NCBI RefSeq assembly: GCF_001593605.1
Contig: NZ_CP012836.1
Span: 3,352,501 to 3,416,500 of the forward strand
Origin: Algoriphagus sanaruensis
Lineage (GTDB): Bacteria > Bacteroidota > Bacteroidia > Cytophagales > Cyclobacteriaceae
Length of the DNA stretch: 64,000 nt
Reading direction: 5' to 3'
Shown one piece after another: positions 57,894 to 64,000 of this stretch (position 1 is its first letter; each line of letters opens with the position of its first letter). The notes beneath the pieces are model-generated. The model was not told the origin of the DNA. It did not search any database and was given only the letters and a program-made list of their open reading frames with translations. The position numbers and the translations under genes are program-made.

Positions 57894-57907
57894 CGAAATA
57901 TATTTCG
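57894..57907. promoter_or_regulatory. Palindromic operator candidate upstream of the DoxX-like gene
   Basis: CGAAATATATTTCG is a perfect 14-base palindrome 20 bases upstream of the DoxX-like start. It overlaps a TATATTTC -7-like sequence on the minus strand, so a protein bound here would block transcription. Confidence 0.45.
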
Positions 57908-58086
57908 ATAAAAACCCATGGTTTATGACATTTATCAGGATAAGGACAATTTTTTGAAAATTCCAGGATCGAGCATTTTCTCAGAATATCCTAAAATTCA
58001 AATTTAAAATTTCAAAATGAATGACTGCGAATCAGGTTTTGAAAAGCACCTGACTTTGTCTAAGTTATCCTAGTGAAGATCAAATC

Positions 58087-60876
58087 ATGAAAAAATCGAT
58101 TCCCCTTATTTTAATCCTGGCCCTTTCACTTTCAAAGGTTAATGCACAGTCATTTATCCAGGATTTTCAGCTTAACTCCAAAAATCAAATTGACGCAATT
58201 TTATCAGATCAAGGTCTCATTTCACTTGCTGAACCAATTCCTTTAGTCAGTTATTGGGTGGATGAAGCGACGTTTTCCTCATCAAATCCTTCTTCAAAAA
58301 TTCGATTAGGTTTCGAAAAAATCGATAGAAATGATGGAGAACTGGAATGGATCCTCACGTTTACCAATACTTCCTCCGACACCCTTCAGCTTCACAATGT
58401 TATTCCCTTTTCATCAGACCACGCGGAGGTTTGGATTACTGGCCGTGGAAAACACGCACTATCTCGCACCCATCTATTCCTTCCCGGAAAAAGCCCTGTA
58501 AACGTCATTGTACCTGACAATGCCTGGGAACTTGGGTACACCGCAATTGCCCTTCCTAGCTCAAAAAAAATTGCTGCGGTCACCCGACGAGATCGAGAAA
58601 GTATCAAAAATGGAACCCGAAGAAGATTTGAAACCATCCTTTTTCCGGGAGGCACAGTCAACTACCATTTCCACGCTCTTTCCTATGAAGGAGAATGGCA
58701 GCAAGGTTTAACTCGAGTTTTTCAGGAAAAAATGCTCTTTGAGCTTCTTGAATTTGACAATTCCTTATTCGAACGAAAAGACCTCCAATGGATTCGCCAC
58801 AGCTATGTCATGCATTTGATGTATGCATGGGATAAGTTTTATTATGATTTGGAAAAAGGAGAATATACTCTTCAGGAATTTCTAGAAAGAGGAAAAACAC
58901 GCTACGGAGGAGACGATGTAATCAGCATTTGGCCGACCTGGCCGACTTTGGGATTGGATCAGCGGAATCAATTTGACCTATTTAAAGACCTTCCGGGTGG
59001 CTTGGAAGCAATGAAAAACCAAGCAAGACTAAGTCGTGAAAAAGGCACGCGATTTTTTGTCTGTTACAATCCTTGGGATGAAAGTACCAACACCAAAAAC
59101 CACTTTGAAGGCTTGTATGACCTGATTTTGGCAACCGATGCCGATGGAGTTGTCCTAGATACGAAAGCGGAAGCGGGACGTGAATTTCAAGATGCTGCTG
59201 ATCGAGTCAAACCGGGTGTGGTCATGTACAGTGAAGGGATGGCGATTCCGAAGGCTATGCCAACCATTGTTTCAGGTCGTGTCCACAATGCACTTTATTA
59301 TCCTCCTATGCTCAATCTGAACAAGTTGATCAAACCTGAATTTGCAATTTTCCGAGTGGCGGAATTATTCAAAGAAAAGATCAAGCGAGAATTTGCGACT
59401 TCTTTTTTCAATGGTTACGGCACGGAGCTTAACATTATGGCTCCCGGACAACCCGAATGGGTCGAAGAACAATATGAATTCCTAGGAAAAACCAGCCGGA
59501 TTTTGCGTGAGAACACCTTTAATTTTACTTCCAGAGGATTCACTCCGCTACTCCCTACTCTTCTAGATAGTCTTTGGGTCAATGAATGGAAAACTGAGAA
59601 AAAAACGCTCTACACAATTTACAGCATCCGGCCTCAGGGATTTAGAGGATTACTATTCGAAGTAGAGCCTAAAGAGGAAACCCATTTTGTCGATCTATGG
59701 CATCACAAACTTCTTAATCCTGAGGAAAAAGATGGGAAATGGTGGATTGAAGCACAAACAGAAGCTTTTCCGGAATATGAACTAGGCACCAATAATGAAG
59801 GAGCCGTGGATTGCATCGCTCAATTACCTATCGTACTTAGGGCGAGTTTGGAGGGAGATTTTCTTCAGGTTCAAACCTCTAGTAACCAAGGGGAAATCCG
59901 CGTTTGGGCTGGAGCGCCTACCTATGCAAAGAACAGTCTGGAATTACCTGCTGCTAATTTAAAAATTCAGATTTCTGAACATTTTGGACGTTTTGAAGGG
60001 GACTTTGTCATTCAATACCTGGAAGATGGAATTCTGATAGATGAAACCATCATCAACCTCAAGCCGGGTACTCCTAGGAAGATTTCCAATGTGGAAAAGA
60101 TCACTTCCAGTGATTCTAAACCAAAAGGAATGATCCAAATTCCAGCTGGAAGTTTTGAATTTAAAACCACCAACGGGGATGCATTTATTCCATACCCAAA
60201 AGAAGAGGAAGGCAAATTGATCCAATTCGAATCATTTTGGATGGACAAGCATCCTGTTACCAATGCAGAGTTTGAAGTCTTTTTGAAAACCAGTAAATAT
60301 TCGCCAACAGACACCGCTAATTTTCTAAAGCATTGGAAAAATGGAAATATTCCAACTGGCCAGGAAAATCATCCCGTGATCTATGTCAGCTCAGAAGATG
60401 CCAAAGCTTACGCTAAATGGGCAAAAAAACGCCTTCCCACAGAAGCAGAATGGCAATATGCTGCCCAGGCTGGAGAAACCGGCCGAGAATGGCCTTGGGA
60501 ACAAACCACTCCTGTGACCCGAAGACTGGAACCCGTCACGGAAACCTTGACATTTGTTCATCTAGACGGGATCGATTCTACTTTGGTCAATTTAGGAAAT
60601 GGAAAAATCGATCCCGTCGGAGCCTATCCGAAAGGAGCTAATCCCCTTGGAATTGAAGACTTGGTAGGTTCGGTTTGGCAGCTTACCCAAGATGAATATT
60701 GGTCTGGAAGTCACCGTTACATCATTCTAAAAGGAGGCTCTTATTTCAAACCTTCAGGCAGTTGGTGGTATGTGCAGGGTGGGCCGAGGGAGCTTACCCA
60801 TCGGCAACAATTGCTGAGAGTCAGTCAAGGCTTCGAGCGAAATGCTACAGTGGGTTTTCGGTGTGTGAAGGATTGA
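58087..60876 (+). CDS. Glycosidase-like protein fused to a SUMF1/FGE-fold domain
   Basis: 929 residues: signal peptide (about 1-20, ending NAQS), a beta region (about 25-220), a TIM-barrel-like region (about 230-520; GGDDVISIWPTWPTLGLDQ, DADGVVLDTKAEAG, VVMYSEGMAIPKA), a linker, and a C-terminal SUMF1 domain (about 680-929; IPAGSFEF, FWMDKHPVTNAEFEVFLK, RLPTEAEWQYAAQAG, GFRCV). The barrel resembles glycoside hydrolases, with D358 and E383 candidate catalytic acids, but the family is not clear to me. The SUMF1 part lacks the two active-site cysteines of true formylglycine-generating enzyme, so it probably binds a ligand. Confidence 0.78.
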   Translation: MKKSIPLILILALSLSKVNAQSFIQDFQLNSKNQIDAILSDQGLISLAEPIPLVSYWVDEATFSSSNPSSKIRLGFEKIDRNDGELEWILTFTNTSSDTLQLHNVIPFSSDHAEVWITGRGKHALSRTHLFLPGKSPVNVIVPDNAWELGYTAIALPSSKKIAAVTRRDRESIKNGTRRRFETILFPGGTVNYHFHALSYEGEWQQGLTRVFQEKMLFELLEFDNSLFERKDLQWIRHSYVMHLMYAWDKFYYDLEKGEYTLQEFLERGKTRYGGDDVISIWPTWPTLGLDQRNQFDLFKDLPGGLEAMKNQARLSREKGTRFFVCYNPWDESTNTKNHFEGLYDLILATDADGVVLDTKAEAGREFQDAADRVKPGVVMYSEGMAIPKAMPTIVSGRVHNALYYPPMLNLNKLIKPEFAIFRVAELFKEKIKREFATSFFNGYGTELNIMAPGQPEWVEEQYEFLGKTSRILRENTFNFTSRGFTPLLPTLLDSLWVNEWKTEKKTLYTIYSIRPQGFRGLLFEVEPKEETHFVDLWHHKLLNPEEKDGKWWIEAQTEAFPEYELGTNNEGAVDCIAQLPIVLRASLEGDFLQVQTSSNQGEIRVWAGAPTYAKNSLELPAANLKIQISEHFGRFEGDFVIQYLEDGILIDETIINLKPGTPRKISNVEKITSSDSKPKGMIQIPAGSFEFKTTNGDAFIPYPKEEEGKLIQFESFWMDKHPVTNAEFEVFLKTSKYSPTDTANFLKHWKNGNIPTGQENHPVIYVSSEDAKAYAKWAKKRLPTEAEWQYAAQAGETGREWPWEQTTPVTRRLEPVTETLTFVHLDGIDSTLVNLGNGKIDPVGAYPKGANPLGIEDLVGSVWQLTQDEYWSGSHRYIILKGGSYFKPSGSWWYVQGGPRELTHRQQLLRVSQGFERNATVGFRCVKD

Positions 60877-61011
60877 AGAGTTCACCGCAGAGCCGCTGAG
60901 AACGCTGGGAAGAAGTGTGTAGTTTGCGCGGTCGCCTTAAGATGATTTTCATTGTGACCTCATTATTCATAATCCCTCCACGTTCTTTGCGCCTCCGCGG
61001 TGAAAACAAAA

Positions 61012-61044
61012 AAACCTTCGAGGTCAAAAAGACCTCAAAGGATT
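61012..61044. terminator. Hairpin in repeat copy 1
   Basis: AACCTTCGAGGTC / GACCTCAAAGG stem with an AAAAA loop, inside copy 1. It is the duplicate of the functional hairpin in copy 2; the minus strand reads into a T-run. Confidence 0.6.
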
Positions 61045-61146
61045 TCCAAAAGCGCTGCTCAGGCTTTAATTCCTTCAATTTTTCCTTGTGACCTCTTTTT
61101 TCATAATCCCTCCACGTTCTTTGCGCCTACTCAGTGAAAACAAAAA

Positions 61147-61178
61147 AACCTTCGAGGTCAAAAAGACCTCAAAGGTTT
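61147..61178 (-). terminator. Terminator of the S9 peptidase gene
   Basis: AAACCTTCGAGGTC / GACCTCAAAGGTTT with a short loop. On the minus strand it ends in seven T and lies about 26 bases past the S9 peptidase stop. Confidence 0.8.
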
Positions 61179-61203
61179 ACTGATTATTGTTTCTAGTAAC
61201 TTC

Positions 61204-63684
61204 CTACTTATCCTGCGGTTTATCCCGCTGCATTTCCACCATATCTACCGGTGGTGGGGTGTTATCTTCTAGTAAGTGTCGGACAAAATAGTCTCCCATT
61301 TTCCAGAAGAAATACTCCGTCATATCGCCGTAGCCATGTCTTTGGCCGGGCAAAATCACAAATTCAAATCGCTTCCCAGCCTTAATTAGCGCATTTGCCA
61401 TTCGGATAGTCCCTGCTGGATGTACGTTATTATCCACATCACCAGTGCTGAGCATCAAGTGGCCTTTGAGATTCTTTGCCAAGTCAGGGTTTTTCTCAAC
61501 CTGATAAACAAAAGTCGTATCTCCGCTAGGCAAAACTCGCTCTTGCACACCATGATGCTTTTCAGACCACCAACGGTTGTAGATATTGTTTTCGTGATTT
61601 CCGGCTGAAGAAACTGCCACTTTAAATACTTCTGGATAAACCAACATAGCCGCAGTAGACATAAAACCTCCTCCGGAGTGTCCGTGAATTCCTACTTTAT
61701 TTCGATCAATAAAGGAATGTCGATCTGCCAATTGATCTACAGCTGCTTTTTTGTCTGCTAATCCATAATCTCTCAAATCGCCATAACCATAATTGTGATA
61801 CCACTTGGATCGAGCTGGATGTCCTCCACGATTTCCCAAGGTGACAACCACAAAGCCAAACTGGGCTAATCGATCGGTTCGATCCATACTTCTCCCAAAT
61901 GATTTATTGACTGCTTCGGTCTGTGGGCCGGGATAAACATATTGAACCAAAGGATATTTTCTCGTGGAGTCAAAGTCAAACGGCTTATACATCACCCCAT
62001 AGAGGTCCGTGATTCCATCATCCGCTTTAAATTTGAATGGCTCAGGGAATTTGTATCCCGCAGCAAATAGCTGGCTTAAATCTGCAGTCTCCAATTCCAT
62101 TACTTTTAACCCATTCCGATCGTAAAGTGTCGATGCAGGGACAGTATTAACTCGTGAGAAATTATTGACAAAAAAGGATGCATTGTCGTTGATGCTGATC
62201 TCGTGATTGAAATCCCCCTTGTTGAGCAAGGTTACCGCGCCGCCATCCAAGCTTACGCTATACAAATGCTCATAATAAGGATCTTCTCCTTTTTCACGAC
62301 CATTGGCAGTAAAGAAAAGTCTTCGTGTTTTCGCATCGACACGGGCTGCTCCTGCGGTATGGTATGGCCCTGAAGTCAACTGACGCTTCAAAGAACCATC
62401 TATTCCGTAGAGGTAAAAATGTCCCCAACCGTCGCGCTCTGACCACCAGATCAATTCATTACCAACCAGCTCCAGTTTTTCAAAATCAATGTACGTATTG
62501 CTTCTCTCCTCGATCACCACTTCTTTTTGATCCTTTGCAAGGTTCCATCTAACCACATCCACTCGCTTCAAATCACGAGAAGTAATCGCGAAATAAAACT
62601 CATTCAGGTCTCCAAGCCAAGTTGCCGGTCTGAAATCATCATCCCGAGAACTGACCGCTGGAGTGGTGGACCAAAGTGATACCGTCTGATCCTTGAACGT
62701 CGAAATCGGAAGCTTTCTTAAGGCCTTGGATTCAAAAGAATAGTGCAAAAGCTCCGTCTGAGGCTGCTCTTTTTCCCCTGGCATCGCGTACTTGTAAGTC
62801 TCCAAGGTAGGTCTTGGATTTCGGGTGTTATGAATTACCCAAAGGTCTTTGACTTCTCGCTCATCGGTTCGAGTCAAAATGAACTGCTTGCTATCCGTAC
62901 TCCAAAGTACCCCAACTCGCTTTCGGTCATTCTTCTTTTTTTCGACTTCTTCGTTGTCATCACCGCGATCTCCCCAGCCATATTCATAATCCTTTTCTCC
63001 GTCAGTGGTCAACTGATACTCGACAATCGTGCTATCCTTTTCATCTTTGACTGCTTTGAGAAAATTCTCCTTATCCATCCAATAAAGGTTGAAATTCTTC
63101 ACAAAAACAACCTTCGAGGAGTCTGGAGCGATATTAGCCCAAGAAAGTCGCTTGGGATCTTTTTCAGTTTCAATTTCAGTGAGCTGTTGGGTAGAAAGGG
63201 AATACCGAAATGTATGGACCTTTTTTTCCAAGGAATCCTTGGCATTTTTGTTTTTAGCCTTGATGTCAGCCCAATCCTTCTTAATCACATCAGCGGTACT
63301 TTTCACCTTAAACTGAATCGAATTCTCATCCTCTAACAATTTCAAATCATCCAGCTTGAGATGCTGCCCATCAAAGGGATCTTTGACGGCTTTTGTGATT
63401 TCAGCAGCCAATTTATCCCGATCAAAAAGTGGGGATTTGCTTCGTCGAACAGGGTCAATTACATACCACATTTTTCCGTCGCTAGTCTCATATTCATACC
63501 AGAAACGATCGGATTTTTTCATCCAATGGGGATCCACACTGGTAGAAAAAATCATCTTCCGGACCTTCTCAGGAGAAAATCGAGCAGCAAGCTCATAGTT
63601 CCCCTTGTAGACCATTTCCTGAGCTACTGCCAAAACGGACAACAGCATCAGGCCAAAAACGAATCCTAATTTCCTCATCTTCAT
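61204..63684 (-). CDS. S9 family dipeptidyl-peptidase IV-like protease
   Basis: 826 residues from the ATG at 63684 (MKMRKLGFVFG; Met at 63678 also possible). Signal peptide (about 1-22, ending AVAQ), an eight-bladed propeller (about 40-560) and an alpha/beta-hydrolase domain (about 570-800). The catalytic triad can be placed: S670 in GIHGHSGGG, D751 in STGDVDNNVH, and H783 in GQRHGYG. The DPP IV glutamates that hold a free amino terminus would lie in the propeller, but I could not place them, so endo- or exo-specificity is open. It probably acts in the periplasm. Confidence 0.93.
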   Translation of the reverse strand: MKMRKLGFVFGLMLLSVLAVAQEMVYKGNYELAARFSPEKVRKMIFSTSVDPHWMKKSDRFWYEYETSDGKMWYVIDPVRRSKSPLFDRDKLAAEITKAVKDPFDGQHLKLDDLKLLEDENSIQFKVKSTADVIKKDWADIKAKNKNAKDSLEKKVHTFRYSLSTQQLTEIETEKDPKRLSWANIAPDSSKVVFVKNFNLYWMDKENFLKAVKDEKDSTIVEYQLTTDGEKDYEYGWGDRGDDNEEVEKKKNDRKRVGVLWSTDSKQFILTRTDEREVKDLWVIHNTRNPRPTLETYKYAMPGEKEQPQTELLHYSFESKALRKLPISTFKDQTVSLWSTTPAVSSRDDDFRPATWLGDLNEFYFAITSRDLKRVDVVRWNLAKDQKEVVIEERSNTYIDFEKLELVGNELIWWSERDGWGHFYLYGIDGSLKRQLTSGPYHTAGAARVDAKTRRLFFTANGREKGEDPYYEHLYSVSLDGGAVTLLNKGDFNHEISINDNASFFVNNFSRVNTVPASTLYDRNGLKVMELETADLSQLFAAGYKFPEPFKFKADDGITDLYGVMYKPFDFDSTRKYPLVQYVYPGPQTEAVNKSFGRSMDRTDRLAQFGFVVVTLGNRGGHPARSKWYHNYGYGDLRDYGLADKKAAVDQLADRHSFIDRNKVGIHGHSGGGFMSTAAMLVYPEVFKVAVSSAGNHENNIYNRWWSEKHHGVQERVLPSGDTTFVYQVEKNPDLAKNLKGHLMLSTGDVDNNVHPAGTIRMANALIKAGKRFEFVILPGQRHGYGDMTEYFFWKMGDYFVRHLLEDNTPPPVDMVEMQRDKPQDK

Positions 63685-63764
63685 ACCAATTTTTCTTTGG
63701 TACGAAACTAAATCCCAAGCCATGAAGGTTGCTTACCGCTTACATAAATCTAGCTTGGCTCCGG

Positions 63765-64000
63765 CTAGATTTGCCATTTGGACTGGGTGAACTTTGGAAA
63801 AAGGGCGGCTAAAATCCCTCCAAGTAAATACAACTGATAGTAAAAAAGCATCAAGGAAATCGTAACGGGCATTTCATACCATTTCAATTCCACTTGATTC
63901 CCATTTTTGAAATTGGAACGAAGAACCTTTTTACTTCGAAAAAGGCCTAATCGCAAAAATTTTTGGAGTGGTTTTGCGACCAAAAATTCAGGCTCAAGGA
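63765..64000 (-). CDS. C-terminal end of an unidentified gene
   Basis: The minus-strand frame is open to the window edge (about 78 residues visible) and ends at 63765. It has basic residues (LRLGLFRSKKVLRSNF) and one C-terminal hydrophobic helix (ISLMLFYYQLYLLGGILAALFP), then FTQSKWQI. This could be the tail of a membrane-associated enzyme. I do not recognise the family. Eighty bases separate it from the S9 gene, on the same strand. Confidence 0.5.
   Translation of the reverse strand, partial: LEPEFLVAKPLQKFLRLGLFRSKKVLRSNFKNGNQVELKWYEMPVTISLMLFYYQLYLLGGILAALFPKFTQSKWQI

Larger units (their letters stand above)
60877..61203. repeat. Non-coding repeat region with two 90-bp direct repeats
   Basis: This 327-base gap holds no gene. 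Copies at 60952-61041 and 61086-61175 have equal length and differ at only a few positions. Both contain CCCTCCACGTTCTTTGCGCC and a TGAAAACAAAAAAACC stretch and end in a hairpin. A partial inverse copy, TTCACCGCAGAGCCGC at 60881-60896, mirrors GCGCCTCCGCGGTGAA within copy 1. The motif resembles dispersed repeats known from many bacterial genomes. Confidence 0.85.

Noticed and set aside
60845..61078. 77-residue minus-strand ORF in the repeat region
   Set aside because: It runs through the direct repeat and hairpin and overlaps the fusion gene's end; composition is low and it has no recognisable domain.
1..64000. tRNA, rRNA, CRISPR array, prophage or transposase
   Set aside because: I found no recognisable sequence for any of these on either strand.

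Overview
The window looks like chromosomal DNA of a Bacteroidota member of the order Cytophagales (Cyclobacteriaceae/Algoriphagus-like). The evidence is type IX secretion genes (sprA, porU, porV), Bacteroidota-only families (DUF4292, DUF4837, DUF4494, EnvC-like protein beside a TPR protein), promoters of the TTG-N19-TAnnTTTG type, few Shine-Dalgarno sites, frequent TTG starts and moderate GC. It is almost wholly genes with core functions. I see no rRNA, tRNA, CRISPR array, prophage or insertion sequence.

Layout. 1-3.1 kb: an envelope cluster (TPR protein, LolB-like lipoprotein, EnvC-like murein hydrolase activator). 3.2-7.4 kb: tatA, an amidase/GatA, a LysM lytic transglycosylase and a DUF4837 lipoprotein. 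7.4-18.3 kb: a long run of maeB, ruvA, sprA, gcvH and a VanZ-like gene. 18.3-19.8 kb: two tandem TonB paralogues. 19.9-25.1 kb (minus): a FAD oxidoreductase, a TolB-like propeller plus beta-barrel protein, and YicC. 25.2-32.2 kb (plus): a tightly overlapping run of MBL hydrolase, pssA, porU, porV and an M16-like pseudoprotease. 32.3-34.6 kb (minus): a small glycan module of GT2, an acyltransferase-like protein and a sugar ketoisomerase-like cupin. 34.6-45.6 kb: mixed genes (YigZ, 3'-5' exonuclease, NhaC, a second FAD oxidoreductase, Mpo1-like, patatin, DUF4494, HD, a PAS protein with no ATPase domain, SDR, lipoprotein). 45.7-52.5 kb: ahcY, birA, rsfS, ftsH, lpxH, a beta-propeller-like protein and an FKBP-type isomerase. 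52.7-57.9 kb: an NtrC-type regulator with its histidine kinase, then SRPBCC, VOC, DUF2490 and DoxX genes. 58.1-64 kb: a glycosidase-like protein fused to a SUMF1/FGE fold, a duplicated intergenic repeat, an S9 peptidase, and the end of an unidentified gene.

How the genes fit together. The dominant theme is the cell envelope: T9SS translocon (SprA), its sortase (PorU) and shuttle (PorV), Tat export, peptidoglycan remodelling, lipid A and phospholipid synthesis, and TonB energy transduction. I found no obviously new multi-gene system. The points most worth a second look are: repeated CGGACAC half-sites between the sigma54 regulator and the FKBP gene; the glycosidase-like/SUMF1 fusion that lacks the FGE cysteines; the non-catalytic M16 protein translationally coupled to porV; the PAS/DHp protein without an ATPase domain; and the two-copy 90-bp repeat carrying terminators.
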